DNA of 19,337 nucleotides from VRUE01 sp036376775 (GTDB lineage: Bacteria; Actinomycetota; Thermoleophilia; Solirubrobacterales; 70-9): assembly GCA_036376775.1 (NCBI GenBank), contig DASUZP010000180.1, positions 1 through 19,337 of the forward strand, written 5' to 3'. The notes beneath the pieces were generated by a model. The model was given only the letters and a program-made list of their open reading frames with translations. It was not told where the DNA came from and made no database searches. This document shows positions 7,015-15,713 of the stretch, in pieces (positions within the stretch are counted from its first letter, which is position 1; each line of letters starts with the position of its first letter). Position numbers and translations under genes: made by a program.

Positions 7015-7033
7015 TCTGGTACGGTCCTCGCCG

Positions 7034-9163
7034 ATGGGCCGAATCGCCGACCTCACCTGGAAGCACCCGAAGCAGGTTCTCGCCCTTGTCGCCGCCTTTG
7101 CGGTACTGGCGGTCGCGGTCGGTCACAACGTGGAGCATCACCTCAAGGCGGCCGGCTTCACCGATCCCGCCTCGGAGAGCGAGCGGGCGACGACGCTACT
7201 TGACGAATCGCTCGGATACAACCCGAATCCGGCGATCGTGCTGGTCGTGCGAGCGCCCGGCGGCGGCCCGCTGAACCTCAATAACCCCGCCGTTCGCCGC
7301 GAGGTGGGGCGGCTCAGCCGCGGCATGGCGCAGGTCGAATACGTCGGCCGGGTCGTCAACCCGCTGCGCAACCGCCGCGCCGGCGCCGAGCTGATCGCCC
7401 GCGACGGCAAGTCGCTGGCAATCGCCGGCTACCTCTCGACCGCCGACCTCGAGGACGCCGGCGGCATCGCCGCCGAAGGAGTCGAACCGCTGGTCGCATC
7501 GAGTTCACTCGACGTCGAGATGGGCGGATACGCCCCGGGCTTCAACGAAACCAACGACCAGACCCGCACCGACCTGACCAAGGCCGAGCTGATCGCCTTC
7601 CCGCTCTTGACGCTGCTCCTGCTGTTCGTCTTCCGCGGCGTCGTCGCCGCGGCGATCCCACTGCTGATCGGGATCCTCTCGACCGTCGGCACGCTGTTCG
7701 TCTTGCGCCTGATGGCCGGCGTCACCGACACCTCGGTCTTCGCCCTCAACATCGCCACCGGGCTCAGCCTCGGCCTGGCGGTCGACTACGCGCTGCTTCT
7801 GGTCTCGCGATATCGCGAGGAGATAGGGCGCGGCGGTGCGTCGCGGGAGGCGCACCGCCGCACCGTTCAGACCGCCGGCCGCACCGCGCTCTTCTCCGGC
7901 TTCACCGTGGCCGCGGCGATGGCGGCGCTGATCTTCATGCCGCAGCGCTTTCTCTACTCGATGGCGGTTGCCGGCGCCTCGGTCGCCGTGCTCTCCTCGG
8001 TGATCGCGATCCTCGTCGTGCCCTCGCTGCTGGCTCTGCTGGGGACGCGCATCGACGCCCTCTCGATCCGCCGCGGCCCCGCCGTCTCCGACACCTCCGA
8101 CGGCTGGTACCGACTGGCCCGCGGAGTGATGCGGCACCCGGTCGGCGTCGCGCTGGCCAGCTCGGCGCTGCTGCTGGCCGCCGCCGCGCCACTGCTGTGG
8201 ACGACGCTGACCGGTCCCAGCGCCGAAGCGGTGCCGCCCGGCAAGCCTTCGCACGAAGCCTACGCGTACCTCGAAGCGCACTACCCGCGCGACGTCACCG
8301 AGGCGGTCACCGTGACCGTCGACGGCAACGCGAGCAACGCGCAGCTGGCCGGCTTCCAAAGGCAGATCGAAGCGGTCGACGGAGTCGCCGCCGGCGCTCC
8401 CTTCCTGCGCGCTTCCGGACAGGTCGCCTACGCCAACTTCGCCCTCGCCGAACCGGCGCTCCACAGCGGCGCCCAGGACTCGGTGCAGGCGATCCGCGAT
8501 CTTGCCGCACCGGGCGCCTCGGCCACGCTCGTCTCCGGCAACACGGCCGGTTTCATCGATCAGAAGCAGAGCCTGGTCGACCACGCACCGCTGGTGGTCG
8601 GGATCATCGCCCTCACCACGCTGATCCTGCTCTTCCTGCTCACCGGCTCGGTCCTGCTGCCGATCAAGACGCTGGTGATGAACTCGCTCACGCTCGGGGC
8701 CACGCTCGGCATCCTCGTCCTCGCCTTCCAGGCCGGTTGGCTCGACAGCCCGCTTGACTACACCGGTCCGGCGGCGATCGAGGTGACCAGCCTGGTCTTC
8801 CTCTTCGCCGTCATCTTCGGCCTCGCCACCGACTACGCGGTGCTGGTGATGGCGCGGATCAAGGAGCGCCACGACGCCGGCGACAGCAACGAGGAGGCGG
8901 TCGCTGTCGGCATCGCCCGCACCGGCCGTGTGATCACCGCCGCCGCGCTCGCGATCGCCATCGTCTTCCTCGCCTTCGGCGTCAGCACGGTCTTCTTCGT
9001 CAAGCAGATCGCGATCGGGATGGCGGTCGGGGTGATGCTCGACGCGACCGTGGTCCGCGCCCTCCTGGTCCCCTCGCTGATGCGCCTCCTCGGCGAGTGG
9101 AACTGGTGGGCGCCCAAGCCCCTGCGCCGTATCTACCTGCGCCTGGGCTTCTCCGAGGGCTGA
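7034..9163 (+). CDS. MMPL/RND-family lipid transporter (709 residues)
   Basis: This is an inner-membrane MMPL-family transporter of the RND superfamily, which exports lipids or hydrophobic compounds using the proton gradient. The layout is the standard one: one helix near residues 15-32, an external domain (about 35-185), five helices (about 185-335), a seventh helix near 375-395, a second external domain (about 400-520), and five final helices (about 525-695). The conserved proton-relay Asp-Tyr pairs are present in helices 4 and 10: Asp251-Tyr252 (GLAVDYALLLVSRYREE) and Asp600-Tyr601 (GLATDYAVLVMARIKE). It lies divergent from the HxlR-SCP2 regulator with a palindrome just upstream, so it is probably that regulator's target. 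No strong ribosome binding site precedes the ATG. The cargo is unknown; neighbouring genes suggest an acyl-chain-containing lipid. Confidence 0.9.
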   Translation: MGRIADLTWKHPKQVLALVAAFAVLAVAVGHNVEHHLKAAGFTDPASESERATTLLDESLGYNPNPAIVLVVRAPGGGPLNLNNPAVRREVGRLSRGMAQVEYVGRVVNPLRNRRAGAELIARDGKSLAIAGYLSTADLEDAGGIAAEGVEPLVASSSLDVEMGGYAPGFNETNDQTRTDLTKAELIAFPLLTLLLLFVFRGVVAAAIPLLIGILSTVGTLFVLRLMAGVTDTSVFALNIATGLSLGLAVDYALLLVSRYREEIGRGGASREAHRRTVQTAGRTALFSGFTVAAAMAALIFMPQRFLYSMAVAGASVAVLSSVIAILVVPSLLALLGTRIDALSIRRGPAVSDTSDGWYRLARGVMRHPVGVALASSALLLAAAAPLLWTTLTGPSAEAVPPGKPSHEAYAYLEAHYPRDVTEAVTVTVDGNASNAQLAGFQRQIEAVDGVAAGAPFLRASGQVAYANFALAEPALHSGAQDSVQAIRDLAAPGASATLVSGNTAGFIDQKQSLVDHAPLVVGIIALTTLILLFLLTGSVLLPIKTLVMNSLTLGATLGILVLAFQAGWLDSPLDYTGPAAIEVTSLVFLFAVIFGLATDYAVLVMARIKERHDAGDSNEEAVAVGIARTGRVITAAALAIAIVFLAFGVSTVFFVKQIAIGMAVGVMLDATVVRALLVPSLMRLLGEWNWWAPKPLRRIYLRLGFSEG

Positions 9164-9178
9164 CCGGGCGCCCCTCGG
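9153..9178. terminator. Possible short hairpin at the convergent MMPL/ATPase ends
   Basis: CCGAGGG (9153-9159) can pair with CCCTCGG (9172-9178) across a 12-base loop, spanning the MMPL stop and the 15-base gap before the ATPase stop. The stem is short and there is no T run, so this is only a weak candidate. Confidence 0.3.
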
Positions 9179-10336
9179 CTACCGCCCGAAGCTCGCGTTC
9201 AGCCACTCGGCCAGAAAAGGCTCGACGATGCGGTAGGCGCCCCGCGACCCGGCGACCACTTCGCGACGTTCGAGAGCCGCCAGCGCCTTCTGCACGTTGG
9301 TGGGCGGCGGCAGGGCATGCCGGGCACGGTAGGCGGCGCTGAAAGGGTGGCCCGGTTCGTCGGCCAGAGCCTCGAGAACGAGCCTCTGCACGCTCGAAGC
9401 GCCTTCCCACAGCAGGGTGAAGTGCGCGTGCTCGGAGCGCAACACGTCCGCCAGGGCCTCACGCAGGTGGCTCGCGGATCCGGTGCCTCCGTCTGGCACC
9501 CGCTCCCATAGAAAGTAGGCCAGCTCCTGAGTCGCGTACGGATGGCCGCCGGTTATGGCGAGAAGCGCATCGATCGCGACTGCATCGACCTCCCGGCCGG
9601 TGCGGCGAAAACGATCGGCGATGAAGAGAGCGAAGGGCTGCGGCGCGATCGGCCCCAGCTCGACCGGCTTCGCGCTGCGCCAGAACGGCTCATTGGCGTC
9701 GCTGAAGATCTGCTGCATGACATGGCGCTTGCTGCCGAGGTAGACGTGAGCGACCTCCGGCTGCTGCTGGAAGACGGATCGCAGGATCTTCGGCAGGTCG
9801 CGGTCGACCTCGACGATCTCCTGGAACTCGTCCATGACCAGCGCCGTCCGCGCTTTCCCCGCCCCGCCCAGCTCGGCGGGAAGCTGGAGAAGGCGCTCGA
9901 GCGTTGCGTCGATGTCCGCCCCTCGACGCTCCGTTGCGAAGCTGAAGGAGAGCGAGCCATCCCCTGGGTCGACGGTGACGGTCGGCTGGATCTGCAGCCC
10001 ACGGAACGGCGCCAGCGCCCGCTCTTTGATCCGCTCCAGCGGCGAGGCGATCGACTCGAAGATCGAGCGGGCCAGCGCCGCTGCCAACCTCTCCTTGGTC
10101 GGAGTGGTCATCAAGTCGACCTGGGCGACCAGGATCCCTTCGCCGGCGAGCGCCTGTGCGGCACTCCAGACCAGCGAGGACTTGCCGCAGCGCCGCGGGG
10201 CGAAGACCACCACGTCCTGGCCGTTGCGGATGTCGCCGATCAGCTCCGCGCGCTCGTTCTCACGATCGGCGAAGGACTCGTCGAGAGCGAGAGCACCGAA
10301 TCGAAACGGGTTCGTCTGTCCCTTCAGCTTGCGCAT
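9179..10336 (-). CDS. AAA/STAND-type ATPase of the archaeal ATPase family
   Basis: This is a 385-residue P-loop ATPase resembling the archaeal-type ATPase family (PF01637-like, MNS branch of STAND NTPases). Visible motifs are Walker A APRRCGKSS (residues 46-54, Lys52), Walker B ALVMDEFQEI (Asp169, Glu170), the sensor-like LGSKRHVMQQIF (about 200-211), and the GGHP motif (263-266) typical of STAND proteins. The C-terminal part (about 305-385) looks like a winged helix: SVQRLVLEALADEP, TNVQKALAALERREVV. The role is not known; such proteins are generally ATP-dependent switches. No effector or repeat-sensor domain is attached and no partner gene adjoins it. The ATG at 10336 has a perfect TATAAT only 10 bases upstream, so its mRNA may be almost leaderless. 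It is divergent from the acyl-CoA synthetase. Confidence 0.8.
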   Translation of the reverse strand: MRKLKGQTNPFRFGALALDESFADRENERAELIGDIRNGQDVVVFAPRRCGKSSLVWSAAQALAGEGILVAQVDLMTTPTKERLAAALARSIFESIASPLERIKERALAPFRGLQIQPTVTVDPGDGSLSFSFATERRGADIDATLERLLQLPAELGGAGKARTALVMDEFQEIVEVDRDLPKILRSVFQQQPEVAHVYLGSKRHVMQQIFSDANEPFWRSAKPVELGPIAPQPFALFIADRFRRTGREVDAVAIDALLAITGGHPYATQELAYFLWERVPDGGTGSASHLREALADVLRSEHAHFTLLWEGASSVQRLVLEALADEPGHPFSAAYRARHALPPPTNVQKALAALERREVVAGSRGAYRIVEPFLAEWLNASFGR

Positions 10337-10346
10337 ACCTTCAAGT

Positions 10347-10352
10347 ATTATA
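10347..10352 (-). promoter_or_regulatory. -10 box (TATAAT) for the ATPase gene
   Basis: Read on the minus strand this is a perfect TATAAT, 10 bases from the ATG at 10336. Transcription would begin only a few bases before the start codon, giving a leaderless or nearly leaderless mRNA. A GAAGGT adjoins the ATG but is too close to act as a normal ribosome binding site. No good -35 box is visible, which may mean the promoter needs an activator. Confidence 0.55.
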
Positions 10353-10374
10353 CGAAAGAGTATTTAACTTAGGC

Positions 10375-10402
10375 GTGAGAGCACCATACTCATCGGTATA
10401 AT
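10375..10402 (+). promoter_or_regulatory. Promoter for the acyl-CoA synthetase gene
   Basis: A perfect TATAAT at 10397-10402 is preceded at 16 bases by GTGAGA (10375-10380), which matches four of six bases of the TTGACA consensus. The predicted transcript would carry a leader of about 75 bases before ATG 10486. Confidence 0.5.
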
Positions 10403-10485
10403 ACTGACTGGCATAAGAAGCTCCGACCGCGGCGGCGCCGTTTTCCTTATAAGTCCCTGACGGCGCGACACTCGCGCCCCTCTCC

Positions 10486-11922
10486 ATGAATTTCATCGAA
10501 GACGTGATGGAGCGATCGCCTGCCTCGCGGCTGGGGATAGTGGCGGTCGATGCCGACGGCAATCGGCGCGACTGGTACTTCGGCGAACTGATCGCCCGCT
10601 CGGCCGGGCTTTCCGGGGCATTCGCGGCACGCGGGGTGCGCCGCGGCGATGTGGTGATGACCCTGCTCGGCAACCGGATCGAGTGGGCGTTGACCCTGCT
10701 CGCCTGCTGGCGGATGGGCGCCGTCGCCCTGCCCTGCAGCCCGCAGCTGCGTCGCCACGACCTCGAGCTGCGCGCGGCCGCCGCCGCGCCGACGCTCTGC
10801 GTCGCCGGCGAAGAGATGCTCGCCGAGCTGCCCGCCGGGGTGGCGGCGATGACCCTCGCCGAGGTCGCCGACACCCTCGACGAGGACCGCCCGCAGGAGA
10901 CTCCGGCGGAGATCGAGCCAATGGATGCCGAGGACCCGGCGCTGATCGTCTTCACCTCGGGCACCACCGGCGAGCCGCGCGGCGTCGTCCACGCCTACCG
11001 CTACCTGGCCGGGCAGCGCACTCAAGCCGAGCACTGGCTCGGCTCGCGGCCGGGCGAGCTGGTCTGGTGCACGACCGCTCCCGGCTGGTCGAAGTCGGCC
11101 CGCAACGTCTTCCTCGCCCCCTGGCTGACCGGCGCCGCCGCGGTGATCCACGAAGGCCGCTTCGACCCGGCAGAGAGGCTCGACCTGGCCGAGGCGCTCG
11201 ACGTCAACGTCCTCTGCCAGGCGCCGACCGAGGACCGGATGCTCGCCAAGCGCACCCGACTGCGCCCCCTCCCCGCCCTGCGCCGCATGGTCTCCGCCGG
11301 CGAGGCGCTGGAGGCGGAGACCATCGCCGCCTTCCGCGAAGAGATGGGCTGCGAGCCGGCGGACGGCTACGGCCAGACCGAGACCGGCCACATCTCCGGC
11401 AACCTCGCAGGCGAAACGGTGCGCCCCGGCTCGATGGGCAAACCGCTACCCGGGATCGAGGTTCGCGTCGTCGACGGCGAGCTTCGACTCAAGGCATCCA
11501 CCTCACCCACCTTCTTCTCGCGCTACCTCGACGGCGAGCGCTTCGAAGGCGAGTGGTGGCCGACCGGCGACCTGGTCCGCCAGGAGGAGGACGGCCATCT
11601 CTGGTTCGAGGGCCGCAACGACGACGTGATCGTCTCCTCCGGCTACCGGATCGGACCGGTCGAGGTCGAGGCCGCGCTACTCGCCCACCCGGCGGTCGCC
11701 GAGGCCGCCGCGGTCTCCGCGCCCGATCCCGAGCGCGGCGCCGTCGTACGGGCGATCGTCGTCCCCCGCGAGCGCGAACCGAGCGAGGAGCTGGCCCGCG
11801 AGCTGCAGGAGCACTGCAAACGCGAGACCGCGCCCTACAAGTTCCCGCGCATCGTCGAGTTCGCCACCGAGCTGCCGAAGACGGCCAGCGGCAAGATCAA
11901 GCGAGCCGAGCTGCGCGGCTGA
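10486..11922 (+). CDS. AMP-forming acyl-CoA synthetase, medium-chain (MACS) type
   Basis: This is a 478-residue adenylate-forming enzyme. It activates a carboxylic acid with ATP and joins it to CoA, feeding acyl-CoA to pathways such as the one encoded at 91-6227. Motifs in order are: P-loop FTSGTTGEPRGV (about residues 161-172), with Arg where Lys is usual; TAPGWSKSARNVFLAPW (about 195-212), which is typical of medium-chain and acetyl-type synthetases; YGQTETG (about 295-301); WWPTGDL; GRNDDVIVSSGYRIGPVEVE; and PKTASGKIKR near the C-terminus with the catalytic lysine. It is somewhat short for the family (usual 500-560) but contains every core motif. No ribosome binding site is evident before ATG 10486; a second ATG at 10507 is possible. 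The exact acid substrate cannot be read from the sequence. Confidence 0.88.
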   Translation: MNFIEDVMERSPASRLGIVAVDADGNRRDWYFGELIARSAGLSGAFAARGVRRGDVVMTLLGNRIEWALTLLACWRMGAVALPCSPQLRRHDLELRAAAAAPTLCVAGEEMLAELPAGVAAMTLAEVADTLDEDRPQETPAEIEPMDAEDPALIVFTSGTTGEPRGVVHAYRYLAGQRTQAEHWLGSRPGELVWCTTAPGWSKSARNVFLAPWLTGAAAVIHEGRFDPAERLDLAEALDVNVLCQAPTEDRMLAKRTRLRPLPALRRMVSAGEALEAETIAAFREEMGCEPADGYGQTETGHISGNLAGETVRPGSMGKPLPGIEVRVVDGELRLKASTSPTFFSRYLDGERFEGEWWPTGDLVRQEEDGHLWFEGRNDDVIVSSGYRIGPVEVEAALLAHPAVAEAAAVSAPDPERGAVVRAIVVPREREPSEELARELQEHCKRETAPYKFPRIVEFATELPKTASGKIKRAELRG

Positions 11923-11947
11923 GGCGGCGGCACTACGTTGCCCCTCC

Positions 11948-12073
11948 CCTAGACGCCCGGAAACCAAGCAGGTCGGGGGACGCAGGGAGGATCGGGGAGG
12001 GAGCGCACTGCAGTGCGTGACCGAACCGACCGGACCGAGGACCCCGAGATGCGCCGGTTTCCGGGCGTCTAGG
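11948..12073. repeat. 18-bp perfect inverted repeat enclosing 90 bases
   Basis: The arm at 11948-11965 (beginning CCTAGACGCC, ending GGAAACC) is exactly inverted at 12056-12073. The right arm covers the stop codon of the GGDEF-EAL gene; the left arm lies 25 bases after the acyl-CoA synthetase stop. The loop contains a perfect 14-bp palindrome, CGCACTGCAGTGCG (12004-12017). This could be a bidirectional terminator, a small structured RNA or a miniature mobile element. No T run and no clear target-site duplication is seen. Confidence 0.65.
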
Positions 12074-13484
12074 CGGTTTGGGCGAAGGCCTCGTCTAGGC
12101 CGACCGGCCGGCCGAGGTGGAAACCCTGGGCCATGTCGACGCCGTACTCGCGCAGCATCTCGGCCGTCTGGTCGTCTTGGACGAACTCGGCGATCGTCGT
12201 CTTACCCAGGCCGCGAGCGATCTGGACGATCGCCTGCACGGTGAGCTGATCGGCGTCGCTGCGCGGCATATCGCGGACGAATGCCCCGTCGATCTTGATC
12301 AGATCGAACGGCATCGTCTTCAGATAGTGAAAGGGCCCGAAACCGGCGCCGTAGTCGTCGATCGCAACCTGGCAGCCGAACTCGGTCAGACGATCGGCGA
12401 ATCCGGCGGCCGCGTCGAGGTTGCTGATGTTCGCCGTCTCGGTGATCTCGAAGGTGCAGCTGGAGGGATCGGCACCGCCTTCGTCGAGCCGCCGTTCGAT
12501 GAACTCGAGCACCGAGATGTCCGACAGCGAGGCACCGGAGAGGTTGACGTGGAGCGAGAGTGGCGCACCCTGGCGCTGCCGCTCGGCAAGCAACCCCAAG
12601 GCCTGCCCGACGACCCACCGATCCAGCTCCTGGACCATGCCGGCGCGCTCGGCGGCCTCGATGAACGAGGCCGCCGGCAGCAGCTCTCCCTCCTCGCTGG
12701 TCATCCGCAGGAGCAGCTCGTAGCGCTCGATCCCACCGGAGGAGAGGCTGCGGATCGGTTGGGTGTGAAGGCTGAGGCGATCGTCGGTGAGCGCGTCGCG
12801 GATCCGCGCCGCCGTCGTCTGGCGACGGCCAGGATCGCGCTGCTCGCTCGGATCGCTGAAGAGGGCGATCTGGTTGCGCCCCCCCTCCTTGGCCCGGTAC
12901 ATCGCCTGGTCGGCGGCGACCAACACCGCTTCGGAGCCGGTTCCCTTCTCGCCACCGCCGAACATCGTGATGCCGACGCTGATCGTCGCCGGCTCGGAAT
13001 CGGAGGTGGGCTGAACGCTGTCGGCAACCTGAGCGCGCAGATCCTCACCCAGCTGCAGCGCCCCCTCGACATCGGTCTGCGGCATCAGGATCGCGAACTC
13101 GTCGCCGGAGAGGCGGGCGACGATATCGGTGGCTCGCACGCGTTCCCGCATCACCCCGGCCACCTGGCGGATCAGGTTGTCGCCGGCGTGGTGGCCGAGC
13201 GAGTCGTTGATCCCCTTGAGGCCATCGATGTCGACGATCATCACCGCGCCGCGGCCGCCATAGCGGGCGCTGAAGGACACGTATTGATCGAGCTCGGCGC
13301 GGAAGCGACGGCGGTCCAGCAGGCCGGTCAGCGAGTCGTGATCGGCCAGATAACGGAGCTCGGCCTCGGTCCGCTCGGCCCGCTCCAGAGCCGCCAGCAC
13401 CACCGCGCGGTCCTCGGCATCGAGTTTTGCGAGCACGGCTCCGATGGCCGGCTCGCTTTGAGCGGGGAGTCGGTCGTTCGCCAC
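12069..13484 (-). CDS. Cytoplasmic GGDEF-EAL cyclic-di-GMP enzyme
   Basis: This 471-residue protein makes and/or degrades cyclic di-GMP, a second messenger for surface and lifestyle control. There is no transmembrane segment or PAS/GAF sensor, only a short helical N-terminus (1-45). The GGDEF domain (about 46-210) has metal ligand Asp85, a product-inhibition RxxD site at 117-120, and SGDEF (126-130) in place of GGDEF. The EAL domain (about 225-470) has ELL (256-258) in place of EAL, Asn314, Glu349 (FEITET), Asp376-Asp377 (IDDYGAGF), Lys397 (IKIDG), Glu433 (AEFVQD) and Gln453 (AQGFHLGRP). All catalytic residues of the phosphodiesterase are therefore kept. The start is GTG 13484 with no clear ribosome binding site; a TTGACG lies upstream on the same strand. 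Net activity cannot be told from sequence. Confidence 0.9.
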   Translation of the reverse strand: MANDRLPAQSEPAIGAVLAKLDAEDRAVVLAALERAERTEAELRYLADHDSLTGLLDRRRFRAELDQYVSFSARYGGRGAVMIVDIDGLKGINDSLGHHAGDNLIRQVAGVMRERVRATDIVARLSGDEFAILMPQTDVEGALQLGEDLRAQVADSVQPTSDSEPATISVGITMFGGGEKGTGSEAVLVAADQAMYRAKEGGRNQIALFSDPSEQRDPGRRQTTAARIRDALTDDRLSLHTQPIRSLSSGGIERYELLLRMTSEEGELLPAASFIEAAERAGMVQELDRWVVGQALGLLAERQRQGAPLSLHVNLSGASLSDISVLEFIERRLDEGGADPSSCTFEITETANISNLDAAAGFADRLTEFGCQVAIDDYGAGFGPFHYLKTMPFDLIKIDGAFVRDMPRSDADQLTVQAIVQIARGLGKTTIAEFVQDDQTAEMLREYGVDMAQGFHLGRPVGLDEAFAQTA

Positions 13485-13584
13485 TTAAAGAACGTAGATA
13501 TATCGGCGCGTCAATTCCCTGGAGATACGCCGGCATTCCATACTGCGACCTAGTTTCACTTACCCACGCCACCCAATAGTTGGC

Positions 13585-13624
13585 TTCGATGATCCCGCGG
13601 GTAGTTCGATGATCCCGCGGGTAG
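13585..13624. repeat. Exact tandem repeat of a 20-bp unit before the YyaL-type gene
   Basis: Two exact copies of a 20-bp unit (13585-13604, 13605-13624) each contain the palindrome CCCGCGGG (13594-13601 and 13614-13621). The palindromes are 20 bp apart, about two turns of DNA, so bound proteins would lie on the same face. The second copy ends 9 bases before ATG 13634. The 149-base divergent gap that holds it shows no other clear element. Confidence 0.75.
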
Positions 13625-13633
13625 TGTGACCGC

Positions 13634-15610
<1,977 letters not shown>

Positions 15611-15631
<21 letters not shown>

Positions 15632-15691
15632 GGGGGTATTCGGACGGGTGAGTCCGCTAATACCCCCTCACCCCGTGACAGGACCCGCGCG
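15611..15691 (+). terminator. Long GC-rich hairpin after the YyaL-type gene
   Basis: A perfect 19-bp stem (15622-15640 with 15659-15677) is topped by CGGAC/GTCCG (15641-15645, 15652-15656) on a six-base loop. It is extended at the base by CGCGCGGGT/ACCCGCGCG (15611-15619, 15683-15691) after small bulges. It includes the stop codon (15629-15631) and ends 21 bases before the next gene's ATG. There is no T run. It may be an intrinsic terminator of the T-less type or an mRNA-stabilising structure between two co-directional genes. Confidence 0.7.
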
Positions 15692-15708
15692 CCGCAGGGC
15701 CCGTTTGC

Positions 15709-15713
15709 AAGGA
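15709..15713 (+). promoter_or_regulatory. Ribosome binding site pointing to a GTG start at 15722
   Basis: AAGGA runs directly into ATG 15713 and is too close to serve it. It is 8 bases from GTG 15722, which is in frame three codons downstream. The true start may therefore be GTG 15722. Confidence 0.4.

Larger units (their letters stand above)
10344..10405. repeat. Large nested dyad in the divergent promoter region
   Basis: AGTATTATAC (10344-10353) is exactly inverted at GTATAATACT (10396-10405). Inside it, GAGTAT (10358-10363) is inverted at ATACTC (10386-10391). Both pairs share the same centre (10374.5) and have 4-base gaps on each side, so this is one symmetric 62-bp structure. It is strikingly AT-rich for this window and contains the -10 boxes of both flanking genes. 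It could be a joint operator for the ATPase and the synthetase. Confidence 0.7.

Noticed and set aside
6955..7056. Longer N-terminus of the HxlR regulator
   Set aside because: It would overlap the start of the divergent MMPL gene and the palindrome at 6993-7014, and the added residues do not belong to the HxlR fold.
9179..10405. Integrated mobile island carrying the ATPase
   Set aside because: The intergenic dyad is AT-rich, but the ATPase coding sequence has GC-rich codons like its neighbours, and there is no integrase, transposase, tRNA or flanking repeat.
12117..13553. A 478-codon open frame on the plus strand opposite the GGDEF-EAL gene
   Set aside because: It is antisense to a gene whose catalytic motifs are clear, and its product has no domain signature. 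It is a codon-bias shadow.
13585..13624. CRISPR-like repeat
   Set aside because: There are only two copies, directly adjacent with no spacer, and no cas gene is present.
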